36,280 nucleotides of DNA from assembly GCF_014384885.1 (NCBI RefSeq), contig NZ_JACRST010000021.1:1-36280 (forward strand). The letters run 5' to 3'. The notes below the pieces were generated by a model, which saw nothing but the letters and a program-made list of their open reading frames with translations, was not told the origin of the DNA and ran no database searches. Each line of letters starts with the position of its first letter. The first letter of the stretch is position 1. The position numbers and the translations under genes were made by a program. This document shows, one piece after another, positions 24,177-33,048 of the stretch. This DNA is from Ligaoa zhengdingensis (GTDB taxonomy: Bacteria > Bacillota > Clostridia > Oscillospirales > Ruminococcaceae).

Positions 24177-24628
24177 TTGCGATAGGTAGCGACCACGGCG
24201 GATACGCTTTGAAACAGGAGATCATGGCCTGGCTGGATGAGCACGGCTATGCATACAAGGATTTTGGCACTTACACGGAGGAGAGCTGCGACTACTCCGA
24301 CTACGCGCTGCCGGTGGCGCACGCCGTGGTGAACGGCGAGTGCGATCGCGGCATTCTCTGCTGCGGCACCGGTATCGGCATTTCAATCGCGGCCAACAAG
24401 GTGCACGGGGTGCGCGCGGCGCTGTGCAGCGATTATTTCAGCGCGAAGTACACCCGCAAGCACAACGATGCGAACATCATCTGCCTTGGCGGGCGCACCA
24501 TCGGCGCCGGGTTGGCCTGCGAGCTGGTCGACGTCTTTCTGGGCACCGAATTTGAGGGCGGACGCCACGCGCGCCGTATCCAAAAGGTGATGGACATTGA
24601 AAAAGAAGAGGCTCAGAAGCAACACTGA
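24173..24628 (+). CDS. rpiB: Ribose 5-phosphate isomerase B
   Basis: 151 aa. Interconverts ribose 5-phosphate and ribulose 5-phosphate in the pentose phosphate pathway. Seen: MIAIGSDHGGYALKQEI with the family SDHGG, the catalytic-Cys region GILCCGTGIGISIAANK, and HNDANIICLGGRTIG. The start overlaps tsaB by ATGA. It supplies precursors for PRPP, the co-substrate of the next gene, upp. Confidence 0.95.
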   Translation: MIAIGSDHGGYALKQEIMAWLDEHGYAYKDFGTYTEESCDYSDYALPVAHAVVNGECDRGILCCGTGIGISIAANKVHGVRAALCSDYFSAKYTRKHNDANIICLGGRTIGAGLACELVDVFLGTEFEGGRHARRIQKVMDIEKEEAQKQH

Positions 24629-24654
24629 ACAATAAAGATGGAGGATGTACGGTT

Positions 24655-25284
24655 ATGGCGAAGGCACTCATTATGGATCATCCGCTGATCCAACACAAAA
24701 TTTCCCTGCTGCGCGATAAAAACACGGGTTCCAAGGAGTTCCGCGAGCTGGTCTCCGAGGTGGGTATGCTGATGTGTTACGAGGCGACCCGCGACCTGCC
24801 GCTCAAGGAGGTCGAGATCGAGACCCCTGTGGCTACAGCGAAAACCAAGGTGATTTCGGGGCGCAAGCTGGCGTTCGTGCCGATTCTGCGCGCCGGTTTG
24901 GGCATGGTGGACGGCGTGCTTTCGCTGGTCCCCGCGGCGAAGATCGGCCACATCGGCCTGTACCGCGACGAGACCACCCATCAGCCGGTGGAATACTACT
25001 GCAAGCTGCCCGCGGATATTGAGGAGCGTGATGTGATCGTGCTCGACCCGATGCTGGCCACCGGCGGCTCCGCCATCGACGCGATCAATATGATCAAAAA
25101 GCGCGGCGTCCGCAGCATCAAGTTCATGTGCATCATCGCTGCGCCCGAGGGCTTGGAGGCGCTGCAAAAGACCCATCCCGACGTGCCGGTCTACTGCGCG
25201 GCGCTCGACCAGCGCCTCAACGACGACAAGTACATCGTGCCCGGCCTGGGCGATGCGGGCGACCGCATCTTCGGCACCAAATAA
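24655..25284 (+). CDS. upp: Uracil phosphoribosyltransferase
   Basis: 209 aa, full length. Salvage of uracil with PRPP to give UMP. Seen: MDHPLIQHKISLLRDKNTGS near the start, FVPILRAGLGMVDGVL, the PRPP loop VLDPMLATGGSAIDAI, and the uracil-binding end YIVPGLGDAGDRIFGT. GGAGG lies 13 bases or so before the ATG. It follows rpiB by 26 bases, a pairing common in Clostridia. Confidence 0.97.
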   Translation: MAKALIMDHPLIQHKISLLRDKNTGSKEFRELVSEVGMLMCYEATRDLPLKEVEIETPVATAKTKVISGRKLAFVPILRAGLGMVDGVLSLVPAAKIGHIGLYRDETTHQPVEYYCKLPADIEERDVIVLDPMLATGGSAIDAINMIKKRGVRSIKFMCIIAAPEGLEALQKTHPDVPVYCAALDQRLNDDKYIVPGLGDAGDRIFGTK

Positions 25285-25317
25285 AAGCGAATAGGCGCGG
25301 CTTAAGTCCGCTTGGCG

Positions 25318-25341
25318 GCCCGTTTCAGCGATGAAACGGGC
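25318..25341 (+). terminator. Hairpin between upp and the histidine phosphatase gene
   Basis: A 10-bp perfect stem (GCCCGTTTCA, loop GCGA, TGAAACGGGC) followed only by CTTTGCC, so a weak or partial terminator. Confidence 0.5.
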
Positions 25342-25378
25342 TTTGCCAATCACATAGAAAACATAGGGGAAGAAACCG

Positions 25379-26059
25379 ATGAACACTAGAATTTACCTGG
25401 TGCGGCACGCCGAGGCGCAGGGCAATGTCAACCGCACCTTTCAGGGGCACTCCGATTGCCCCGTCACCGAGCGTGGGATGCGCCAGCTCGACTGCCTGGC
25501 CGAGCGGTTCCGCACCGTCAGATTTGATGCGCTCTACTCCAGCCCGCTGCTGCGCGCCCGCCAGACGGCCGAGGAGGTCAACCGCTACCACGGCCTGGAG
25601 CTCCAGATCGATCCCGGTCTCATCGAGATCAACGGCGGCGAGCTGGAGGGGATGCACTGGAACGAGATCCCCGAGCGGTTCCCACAGCAGCAGCACGACT
25701 GGGACGTTGCCCCGCAGAACTACTGCGCGCCGGGCGGAGACCGCATGATAGACGTCTACGAACGCATCACCGCGGCGATCGACCGTATTGTACGCGCCAA
25801 TTCGGGCAAGATAATCGCAGTGGTCAGCCACGGGTGCGCCATCCGCAACTACCTGTGCTTTGCCAACGGCTGGGGCATCGAACAGCTGCGCAACATCATG
25901 TGGGAGGAGAACACGGCGGTGAGTTGCATCGATTACGATGAGGACTTCCGCCCCCACATCGTCTACCAGAGCGACGCGGGACATCTGCCGGATGAGCTGC
26001 GTACCCTGGCGCGCCAGAGCTGGTGGAAAACAACCATTACGGAGGAAGCGACAAAATGA
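25379..26059 (+). CDS. Histidine phosphatase family protein (phosphoglycerate-mutase-like)
   Basis: 226 aa. The phosphate-accepting motif VRHAEAQGN (Arg9, His10) near the start, SSPLLRARQTAEEV, the acid residue region LIEINGGELEGM and the second histidine in VVSHGCAIRN (His151) define the branch 1 histidine phosphatases. Members include phosphoglycerate mutases and many small-metabolite phosphatases; the substrate here cannot be told. GGGGAAG precedes the ATG. Its stop overlaps the start of ruvX in ATGA. Confidence 0.92.
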   Translation: MNTRIYLVRHAEAQGNVNRTFQGHSDCPVTERGMRQLDCLAERFRTVRFDALYSSPLLRARQTAEEVNRYHGLELQIDPGLIEINGGELEGMHWNEIPERFPQQQHDWDVAPQNYCAPGGDRMIDVYERITAAIDRIVRANSGKIIAVVSHGCAIRNYLCFANGWGIEQLRNIMWEENTAVSCIDYDEDFRPHIVYQSDAGHLPDELRTLARQSWWKTTITEEATK

Positions 26060-26487
26060 AGATTATGGCAGTGGATTTTGGCGACGCGCGCACCGGGCTT
26101 GCGGTGTGCGACCGCACCGAGTTTTTGGCCTCGCCCGTGGGGGTGCTGCATGAAAAGGATTTTGACCAGTGCGTCAAAAAGGTGTCCTACGCGGTGGAGG
26201 AATACGGCGTCGGGGAGGTCGTGGTGGGCTATCCCCGCAATATGAACGGCACCGCGGGGGAGCGCGCACAGAAGTGCGAGCTGTTCGCTCAAAAGCTCGG
26301 CGAACTGGTGGAGGTGCCGGTGCGGCTGTGGGACGAGCGCTCCACCACCGTATCCGCCACCAACTACCTCAACGAGACCAACACGCGCGGTAAGAAGCGC
26401 AAAGAGGTGATCGACGCGGTGGCCGCAACGATCATCCTGGAGAGCTACCTGGCCTACCGGAAAAATCAAAAAGAGGGTGAAGCATGA
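26056..26487 (+). CDS. ruvX: Holliday junction resolvase-like RuvX/YqgF
   Basis: 143 aa from the ATG at 26056 (MKIMAVDFGDARTGLAVC), with GGAGGAAG upstream; an earlier in-frame ATG lies inside the phosphatase gene and has no ribosome site. Seen: RNase H-fold Asp in VDFGD, VVVGYPRNMNGTAGERA, the WDERSTTVSA block, and the final acid in EVIDAVAATIILESYL. YqgF proteins act in 16S rRNA 5'-end maturation, with a proposed Holliday junction resolvase role. It overlaps the next gene by ATGA. Confidence 0.93.
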   Translation: MKIMAVDFGDARTGLAVCDRTEFLASPVGVLHEKDFDQCVKKVSYAVEEYGVGEVVVGYPRNMNGTAGERAQKCELFAQKLGELVEVPVRLWDERSTTVSATNYLNETNTRGKKRKEVIDAVAATIILESYLAYRKNQKEGEA

Positions 26488-26957
26488 GAGAGCCGAAACG
26501 GGTATCCGATTCCCAAACGGAACAGATTCAGATTTTGATGCACAACCACATCAACGGGGTCGGCCGCCTGTTCGGCGGTCAGCTGGTGGAGTGGATCGAC
26601 GTGGTGGCCGCGGTGGTAGCGCGCCGGCATTCGGGCTGCAACATCACCACCGCAGCCATCGACAACCTGCAGTTCAAGGCGGGCGCCTACCTCAACGATA
26701 CCCTCGTGCTGATCGGCCGCATCACCTGGGTGGGCCGCACCTCGATGGAGGTGCGGGTGGACACCTATGTGGAGGACTTGGGCGGGTTCCGCCGTCCGGT
26801 CAACCGCGCCTATCTGGTGATGGTGGCGCTCGATGAAAACGAGCGCGCCACCCAGGTGCCCGGCCTGATTTTAGAGACCGAGATGGAGCGCGCCGAGTGG
26901 GAGGCGGGGGCCCGCCGCGCCGAGCTGCGCCGCGCACGCCGCAAGGAGGGCTATTGA
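26484..26957 (+). CDS. Acyl-CoA thioesterase (hotdog fold)
   Basis: 157 aa. The N-terminal VSDSQTEQIQILMHNHINGVGRLFGGQLVEWID carries the pattern of YciA/BACH-type acyl-CoA hydrolases (HxxxxGxLFGG-like, with Asn24 and Asp39 positions visible as NGVGRLFGG and EWID), followed by FKAGAYLNDTLVLIGRITWVG. It would cleave acyl-CoA to free acid and CoA in the cytoplasm. The C-terminal 25 residues are strongly Arg/Ala-rich. It is the last gene in a chain of ATGA overlaps; the T-box promoter follows 38 bases after its stop. Confidence 0.88.
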   Translation: MREPKRVSDSQTEQIQILMHNHINGVGRLFGGQLVEWIDVVAAVVARRHSGCNITTAAIDNLQFKAGAYLNDTLVLIGRITWVGRTSMEVRVDTYVEDLGGFRRPVNRAYLVMVALDENERATQVPGLILETEMERAEWEAGARRAELRRARRKEGY

Positions 26958-26994
26958 GCGGCAAAAAATTTTTTCGGTTTACTGTAGAAAAGTG

Positions 26995-27023
26995 TTGACA
27001 AACCGCCGTCCCGTGAGTATACT
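26995..27023 (+). promoter_or_regulatory. Promoter of the T-box/trpB2 unit
   Basis: A consensus TTGACA, 17 bases, TATACT. Transcription should begin near 27030. Confidence 0.9.
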
Positions 27024-27030
27024 AGGGATA

Positions 27031-27312
27031 AATCAAAGAGAAACCGTTGAGTAAGAAGAGTAAGCACAGAGCTTCAGCTCCCAGAGAGCCGCGGATGGTG
27101 GGAATGCGGCAGGTGATGCTGTGCTGAATGGACTTATGAGGGCAGGACGAAAGGGAGACCAAGTAGTGCCTGACGGGAGCTTCACCCGTTATCCAGGAAG
27201 CGTGTATGATTGTACACGGAACAAGTGGGCGCTGATAACGCCAATTTGGGTGGTACCGCAGAAGCAAGTTAAGGCTTTTGTCCCAGGATGCTGGGGCAAA
27301 GGCTTTTTTTAT
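27031..27312 (+). promoter_or_regulatory. T-box leader, tryptophan specifier (UGG)
   Basis: All main parts of a transcriptional T-box are visible. Stem I closes with AGCACAG pairing to CTGTGCT; the specifier loop has GAA-TGG-AC with TGG at 27129-27131, the Trp codon. The AGAGAG...GCGGC distal region lies at about 27093-27118. The T-box sequence TGGGTGGTACCGCAG (27247-27261) holds TGGT, which pairs with the tRNA acceptor end. A terminator hairpin follows (27271-27304 with a T7 run). Uncharged tRNA-Trp would stabilise the antiterminator and switch on the gene at 27367. Confidence 0.93.
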
Positions 27313-27366
27313 TTGCTAAAACAAAAAATTATATTGAAAAAACAAGTAACGAAAGGGGAAATCACT

Positions 27367-28746
27367 ATGAAAAAGGTTCCACACAGACTGTATCTCACCG
27401 AGGATCAGATGCCGAAGCAGTGGTATAACCTGCGGGCGGACATGAAGGAACAGCCCGATCCGATCATCAACCCGGCCACTATGCAGCCGGCCACCGAGGA
27501 GGATCTGTACCCGGTGTTCTGCAAAAAGCTGGCGCATCAGGAGATGGACAGCACCACCCGCTACGTCGATATCCCCGAAGAAATTTTGGAGATGTACAAA
27601 ATCTACCGCCCTTCGCCGCTCATCCGCGCGTACAACCTGGAGAAGGCGCTGGGTACTCCGGCCAAGATCTATTACAAGTTTGAAGGCAACAACACCTCGG
27701 GCAGCCACAAGCTGAATTCCGCCATCGCCCAGGCGTACTACGCCAAGGAACAGGGGCTCACCAGCCTGACCACTGAGACGGGAGCTGGACAGTGGGGTAC
27801 CGCGCTCTCTGAGGCGTGCGCCTACTTTGGCCTTCCGCTCACCGTGTTCATGGTGAAGGTCTCCTACGAGCAGAAGCCGTTCCGCAAGGCGGTCATGAAG
27901 ACCTTCGACGCCAACGTGATCGCCAGCCCCAGCACCACCACCGAGGTGGGCCGCAGAATCCTGGCGGATGATCCGAATTGCACCGGCAGTTTGGGCTGCG
28001 CCATCTCCGAGGCGGTGGAAAAGGCGGTGTCCACCGAGGGCTGCCGCTATGTGCTCGGCTCGGTGCTCAACCAGGTGCTGTTGCACCAGTCGATTATCGG
28101 CCTGGAGAGCAAAATCGCAATGGAGATGCTCGACGAGTACCCCGATGTCATCATCGGCTGCGCGGGCGGCGGCTCCAATTTGGGCGGCCTGATCGCGCCG
28201 TTCATGCAGGATAAGCTCACCGGCAAGGCGGACCCGCGTATCGTCGCGGTGGAGCCCGCCTCTTGCCCGTCGTTTACCCGCGGCAAGTACGCCTATGACT
28301 TCTGTGACACCGGCAAGATCACCCCGATGGCCAAGATGTACACCTTGGGCAGCGGGTTCATCCCCTCATCCAACCATGCGGGCGGCCTGCGTTACCACGG
28401 CATGTCCCCCATCCTTTCCAAGCTGTACCACGACGGTTACATGGAGGCGGTCGCAGTGGAACAGACCCGCGTGTTCGAGGCGGCCACCGAGTTTGCCAAG
28501 GTAGAGACGATCCTTCCCGCGCCCGAATCGGCCCACGCCATCCGCGCGGCCATGGACGAGGCGATCAAGTGCAGGGAAACCGGCGAGACCAAGACCATCC
28601 TGTTTGGCCTGACCGGGACCGGCTACTTCGATATGACCGCTTACACCGCCTTCCAGGAGGGCACCATGAAGGATTACATCCCCACCGATGCAGACCTGCA
28701 AAAGGGCTTCGACAGCCTGCCGAAGATCCCTGGCATCCAGGAATAA
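27367..28746 (+). CDS. trpB: TrpB2-type tryptophan synthase beta-like PLP enzyme
   Basis: 459 aa from the ATG at 27367 (MKKVPHRLYLTEDQMPKQWY), behind AAAGGGG. The length and the N-terminal extension are those of the TrpB2 branch. It joins indole and serine to make tryptophan using pyridoxal phosphate; TrpB2 proteins often act without TrpA. Seen: the PLP lysine in NTSGSHKLNSA (Lys115), TETGAGQWGTALSEA, phosphate-binding GCAGGGSNLGGL (about residue 263), and FGLTGTGYFDM near the end. It is alone, with no other trp genes nearby, and is controlled by its own Trp T-box, so it may salvage indole. A terminator follows. Confidence 0.95.
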   Translation: MKKVPHRLYLTEDQMPKQWYNLRADMKEQPDPIINPATMQPATEEDLYPVFCKKLAHQEMDSTTRYVDIPEEILEMYKIYRPSPLIRAYNLEKALGTPAKIYYKFEGNNTSGSHKLNSAIAQAYYAKEQGLTSLTTETGAGQWGTALSEACAYFGLPLTVFMVKVSYEQKPFRKAVMKTFDANVIASPSTTTEVGRRILADDPNCTGSLGCAISEAVEKAVSTEGCRYVLGSVLNQVLLHQSIIGLESKIAMEMLDEYPDVIIGCAGGGSNLGGLIAPFMQDKLTGKADPRIVAVEPASCPSFTRGKYAYDFCDTGKITPMAKMYTLGSGFIPSSNHAGGLRYHGMSPILSKLYHDGYMEAVAVEQTRVFEAATEFAKVETILPAPESAHAIRAAMDEAIKCRETGETKTILFGLTGTGYFDMTAYTAFQEGTMKDYIPTDADLQKGFDSLPKIPGIQE

Positions 28747-28769
28747 ATAGATAGCTGAGAAAAAGAATC

Positions 28770-28802
28770 GGACGGCGCAGCCTCAGGCTGTGCCGTCCTT
28801 TT
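28770..28802 (+). terminator. Intrinsic terminator of trpB2
   Basis: A 13-bp stem with one G-U pair (GGACGGCGCAGCC and GGCTGTGCCGTCC, 3-base loop) followed by TTTT. Confidence 0.9.
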
Positions 28803-28829
28803 GCATAAAAAGACAAAAATCCAAAAGAT

Positions 28830-28858
28830 TTGCAGATTCAATTTTTGTATGTTAAAAT
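28830..28858 (+). promoter_or_regulatory. Promoter of the phosphorelay operon
   Basis: TTGCAG, 17 bases, TAAAAT. Transcription from about 28865 would leave a leader of roughly 230 bases (28865-29093), which holds a 14-base palindrome GCGCTGTACAGCGC at 29030-29043. I recognise no riboswitch there. Confidence 0.5.
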
Positions 28859-29093
28859 TGTATATAAATGGAAGATAAAATTTTAAATAAATTCCAATTA
28901 TTTTTTGCCGATAACAGGGGAACGTCGACTCGAAAAGATTTTGCTGCGTTTTGGAAATGCCGGTTTTGGGGACAGTGGCTGAGGCGATGTGGAAAACTCT
29001 CTGGCCGAGATGATGGCGAGGGGGCCCCGGCGCTGTACAGCGCAAAAAGACCAGCCAAAAAGGTGGAAGTTGCTTGTGGAAGGAAGGAAGCGG

Positions 29094-32000
29094 ATGAAAA
29101 CTGAGATGACGGTGGAGGAGACGCTGTTGGCATTCTGCAGCGCGTGGTTTGAGCAGCGCAATGCGGAGGCAGCGATGACATTTTTAGCCGATGATGTGGA
29201 CTTGGTCGGCTCCGGGGAAAAGGAGTATGCCTGGGGAAGGGCGGAAGTGGCAGAATACCTCAGGAGGGATATCGAGGAAATCCCGGAACCGTTCACATTT
29301 GAACTTTCCAATCTCCACAGTCTGTTGATCACCGAGAATATCTACAGCATATTTGCAGAGTTGACCTTGAGAAACTCCATGTATTCATGGAATCTGCGCA
29401 GCTTTTATACCTTGGTGCGCGGCGAGGGCGTTTGGCAGATCAGGAATCTGCACTACGCGGAGCCGACTGGCAGCAAGCGGAACAGAGAACATTATCCGCG
29501 GGCATTGGTCATGGAGAACGCTGCCAGACAGCGGCAGGAGCTGCTGAATGACTCCTTGCCCGGCGGTATGATGGGCGGTTACACCGAACCAGGGTTTCCG
29601 TTTTATTTTATCAACCGCAGGATGCTCGATTATCTGGGTTATGGGAACCAGGCGGAGTTCGTTGCAGACATCGACGGGTTGATCACCAACTGTATCCATC
29701 CCGAAGACCGGGCGATGGTGGCGAAGCAGGTGGCCAGCCAGTTGGATGTGAAGGACGAATATGCCGTTGAATACCGGATGAAGAAAAAGAGCGGCGCCTA
29801 TATCTGGGTGCACGACCTGGGGCGGCGGGTAATTGCGGAGGATGGCAGGCCGGCCATTATTTCGGTCTGCATCGACTTTACGGCGCAAAAGCTGGCTCAG
29901 GAGGAGGTGCTGCACCTCTACAACAATATCCCTGGGGCGGTATTCCGCTGTAGGTTTGACGACGATTTTTCGATCATCGACGCCAACGACGGTCTGTTTG
30001 AGTTCCTCGGCTACTCGCGCGGGGAGTTTGCCGCGATGGGCAACCGGATGTCCTCGGTGATCTATCCGGATGACCTTAAGGTCATGGCAAGTAAGATCAG
30101 AGCGCAGCTCGTACATAAAAATACCATACGAAACGAAAACCGCCTGATCTGTAAAGATGGGGCGGTGAAGTGGATCTCCATCAAAGCGCAGCTCTTCAAG
30201 GAACAAAATGAACAATATTTTTACTGTGTCTTTGTAGATATCACAGAGGAAAAGAAACTACAGGATCGCACTAAGGACCTCTATGAGAAGGAGCTGGCCT
30301 ATTTTGCAGAGCTGTCCTCCAAGGAGGGGAGCATCCAGGGGCGGCTCAATGTCACGCAGGACAGGATGGAGACTTATCTAACAACCTCGGATGTGGCCGT
30401 CGCCAGCGTGGGGGACACCTATTGCGAAACCATTGAAAATTTGGCGGCATCTGCGGTTGACCCGCGGGATGCGGATGAGATCCGCAGGGTTCTCAACAGG
30501 GAAAAGGTGCTGGCCGATTATGCGGCGGGGAAAATGGATTACCACTTTGTCTATCTGCGCAGGCAAAATGGCAACGGCATCTTCTGGAGCAGTACGAGTT
30601 TCCGTTCCAGCCTGAATTCCGAGAGCGGCGATGTCATCGTCTTTTTTTACACGCTGGATATCACTGAGCAGAAGTTGCAGGAGCAGCTGCTCAGCCGGAT
30701 TACCGAGCTGGACTACGATATCATTGTAGAAATTGATATGCTGAGCGATACCCACCGGTCAATTTCTATCGATGGCAGCCGCCGGGATACCATCTCCAGC
30801 CGGGGCAGGTTCCAACGGGAAATTCGCGCGGTTGCCGGCCAATTTATGGATGAAGCGTCCAAAAGGGAATACTTGAATAAGCTCAGCTACAGATATATGA
30901 AGGAGCAGCTGGCGAAAAGGGGAGCCTACTCCTTTGTGGTGGAGATGAAGGACGAAGAAGGAGAGACGAGGGTCAAGCGGTACCAGCTTTTTTACATCAG
31001 TGAGGCGCTGGGCCGGGTGTGTATGGCGCGCACCGATGTCACCGATGTGGTGCGCCAGGAGCAGCGGCAAAAGGAGGAGCTGGCCGCTGCGCTGCTCGCT
31101 GCGGAACAGGCCAATGTGGCCAAATCCGATTTCCTTTCCCGCATGAGCCACGAGATCCGCACTCCGATGAACGCCATCATCGGTATGAGCGCGATCGCGG
31201 CCCAATCGATCGGCGACGACGAGCAGGTGGCGGAGTGCATCTCCAAGATTGGAATTTCCTCCCGATTCCTGCTGTCCTTAATCAACGACATCCTGGATAT
31301 GAGCCGCATCGAGAGTGGAAAGATGCTTCTGAAAAGTGAGAAAATCCCAACGGAGGAGTTCATCAACGGAATCAACTCCATCTGTCATTCGCAGGCGGCG
31401 GCAAAGGGCGTGGATTACGAGTGCATTGTGGATCCGGTATTGGATGACTACTACATCGGCGACGCCATGAAGCTGCAACAGGTGCTCATCAATATCCTGA
31501 GCAACGCGATCAAATTTACGCGGGAAGGCGGAAAGGTCGCCTTTTCCGCCGCACAGTACCGCAGAACCAAAAACGACGCCGTGCTGCGCTTTGTCGTAAA
31601 CGATACGGGCGTCGGCATGAGCGAAGAGTTTCTTCCCCATATTTTCGAGCCGTTTTCCCAGGAGTCCACTGGCACCACTGCATTGTACGGCGGCACCGGG
31701 CTTGGGCTGGCCATCTCCAAAAACATCGTGGATATGATGGACGGAAAGATCACGGTGCGCTCCATCAAAGGCATCGGCACCGAGTTCTCTGTGGATGTCA
31801 AGCTGGGAATCACCGAGGAGGAGAAGCTGCGCCACAATCAGAAAAAACACGACTATAATTTTTCTCACCTGAAGACCCTGGTGGTGGACGACGATGTGGC
31901 GGTGTGCGAAAGCGCCATCGTCACCTTGCACGAAATGGGCATCAAAGCCGAATGGGTGGACAGCGGCTGCAAGGCCATCGACCGGGTCAAGGAGCTTTGG

Positions 32001-32678
32001 GGCAGCGGAAAGTATTACGATATGATCCTCATCGACTGGAAGATGCCGGAGATGGACGGCATCGAAACCGCACGACGCATCCGCGGGATCGTGGGGCCGG
32101 ATGTCACCATCATCATCATGACCGCCTACGATTGGACCTCGATCGAGCACGAGGCGAAGCTCGCAGGCGTCAATCTTTTGATGAGCAAGCCGATGTTCAA
32201 ATCCTCCCTGATTTCCGCCTTCACAAGGGCGTTGGGGGAGAAGGAGGAACAGGAGCAGCAGGCGAAGGCTTTTGATTACGACTTCACCGGAAAGCGGGTG
32301 CTGTTGGTGGAAGATAACATGATCAACATCGAGGTTGCAGCCCTGTTGCTGAAAAACAAGGGGTTCGGGGTGACCACCGCGGAAAACGGATTGCGCGCTC
32401 TGGAGATATTCAGCAAATCTGAAAAGGGCTATTTCGACGCCATCCTGATGGATATTCGGATGCCCCTCATGGACGGCTTGACAGCGGCCACCAACATCCG
32501 TCACCTCAGCAATGAGGATGCAGAGACGATTCCCATCATTGCGATGACCGCCAACGCCTTTGACGACGACATCAAAAAGAGCAAGGTGGCCGGGATGAAT
32601 GCCCATCTAGCGAAGCCGATCGAGCCAGAACGGCTTTATAAGACGCTCTACGACTTTATTTTTGGGAAGGAAACTTGA
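29094..32678 (+). CDS. Hybrid sensor histidine kinase with NTF2/SnoaL-like N-terminus and two receiver domains
   Basis: 1,194 aa from the ATG at 29094 (MKTEMTVEETLLAF), chosen for the AAGGAAG site; a GTG at 28989 lacks one. In order: NTF2/SnoaL-like domain (about 3-125); PAS domains (about 165-260 and 275-375, each ending in FTAQ or DITEEKK-type motifs); two further PAS-like regions; HisKA with phospho-acceptor His686 in SHEIRTPMN; HATPase_c with GVGMSEEF and GGTGLGLAIS; receiver 1 (phospho-acceptor Asp981 in LIDWKMPEMDG) and receiver 2 (Asp1120 in LMDIRMPLMDG). There is no membrane segment, so it senses a cytoplasmic signal. It should pass phosphate from His to the receivers and on to the Hpt protein encoded next; no DNA-binding regulator is visible. 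Confidence 0.93.
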   Translation: MKTEMTVEETLLAFCSAWFEQRNAEAAMTFLADDVDLVGSGEKEYAWGRAEVAEYLRRDIEEIPEPFTFELSNLHSLLITENIYSIFAELTLRNSMYSWNLRSFYTLVRGEGVWQIRNLHYAEPTGSKRNREHYPRALVMENAARQRQELLNDSLPGGMMGGYTEPGFPFYFINRRMLDYLGYGNQAEFVADIDGLITNCIHPEDRAMVAKQVASQLDVKDEYAVEYRMKKKSGAYIWVHDLGRRVIAEDGRPAIISVCIDFTAQKLAQEEVLHLYNNIPGAVFRCRFDDDFSIIDANDGLFEFLGYSRGEFAAMGNRMSSVIYPDDLKVMASKIRAQLVHKNTIRNENRLICKDGAVKWISIKAQLFKEQNEQYFYCVFVDITEEKKLQDRTKDLYEKELAYFAELSSKEGSIQGRLNVTQDRMETYLTTSDVAVASVGDTYCETIENLAASAVDPRDADEIRRVLNREKVLADYAAGKMDYHFVYLRRQNGNGIFWSSTSFRSSLNSESGDVIVFFYTLDITEQKLQEQLLSRITELDYDIIVEIDMLSDTHRSISIDGSRRDTISSRGRFQREIRAVAGQFMDEASKREYLNKLSYRYMKEQLAKRGAYSFVVEMKDEEGETRVKRYQLFYISEALGRVCMARTDVTDVVRQEQRQKEELAAALLAAEQANVAKSDFLSRMSHEIRTPMNAIIGMSAIAAQSIGDDEQVAECISKIGISSRFLLSLINDILDMSRIESGKMLLKSEKIPTEEFINGINSICHSQAAAKGVDYECIVDPVLDDYYIGDAMKLQQVLINILSNAIKFTREGGKVAFSAAQYRRTKNDAVLRFVVNDTGVGMSEEFLPHIFEPFSQESTGTTALYGGTGLGLAISKNIVDMMDGKITVRSIKGIGTEFSVDVKLGITEEEKLRHNQKKHDYNFSHLKTLVVDDDVAVCESAIVTLHEMGIKAEWVDSGCKAIDRVKELWGSGKYYDMILIDWKMPEMDGIETARRIRGIVGPDVTIIIMTAYDWTSIEHEAKLAGVNLLMSKPMFKSSLISAFTRALGEKEEQEQQAKAFDYDFTGKRVLLVEDNMINIEVAALLLKNKGFGVTTAENGLRALEIFSKSEKGYFDAILMDIRMPLMDGLTAATNIRHLSNEDAETIPIIAMTANAFDDDIKKSKVAGMNAHLAKPIEPERLYKTLYDFIFGKET

Positions 32679-32682
32679 AAGG

Positions 32683-33048
32683 ATGCAGGGATTCAGAGAA
32701 ATATTTGAAACTTATGGCGCGGATTATCAAGCCACGATGACGCGCTTTATAGGAAATGAGACGATGTACCTGAGGTTTCTGGATATGCTGTTCCAGGACC
32801 CCAATCTGCAAAAATTGGGCGACGCTCTTGAATCTGGAGATTTGACCGCCGCATTTGGAGCGGCCCATACGCTGAAGGGTGTCGCAGCCAACATGGGGCT
32901 GGCGCCCCTCGGCGATGCGGTCAGCGCCATTGTGGAGCCGTTGCGCAACCGCGAACAGCGCGGCGATTATCCCGTTTTATATCGCGCTATCCAGGCGGAA
33001 TTTGAACGGGCGGACGATCTGCGGAGACGCTTGAAAGGAGGGGAATGA
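32683..33048 (+). CDS. Free-standing Hpt (histidine phosphotransfer) protein
   Basis: 121 aa from the ATG at 32683 (MQGFREIFETYGADYQATM). A TTG at 32662 would overlap the kinase gene and lacks a ribosome site. Residues about 50-80 carry the Hpt motif AAHTLKGVAANMGL, with His62 as phosphate acceptor. It contains four-helix Hpt sequence only. It sits 4 bases after the hybrid kinase gene and overlaps the next gene by ATGA, so it most likely receives phosphate from the kinase receivers and completes a His-Asp-His relay. The final Asp-containing regulator is not in the window. Confidence 0.9.
   Translation: MQGFREIFETYGADYQATMTRFIGNETMYLRFLDMLFQDPNLQKLGDALESGDLTAAFGAAHTLKGVAANMGLAPLGDAVSAIVEPLRNREQRGDYPVLYRAIQAEFERADDLRRRLKGGE

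Noticed and set aside
28865..29093. Long kinase leader considered as a c-di-GMP or other known riboswitch
   Set aside because: I could not find the conserved core of any known class; only a 14-base palindrome stands out.
28868..29104. 78-codon frame in the leader of the hybrid kinase gene
   Set aside because: Its ATG lies at the predicted transcription start with no room for a ribosome site, and the sequence resembles no protein.
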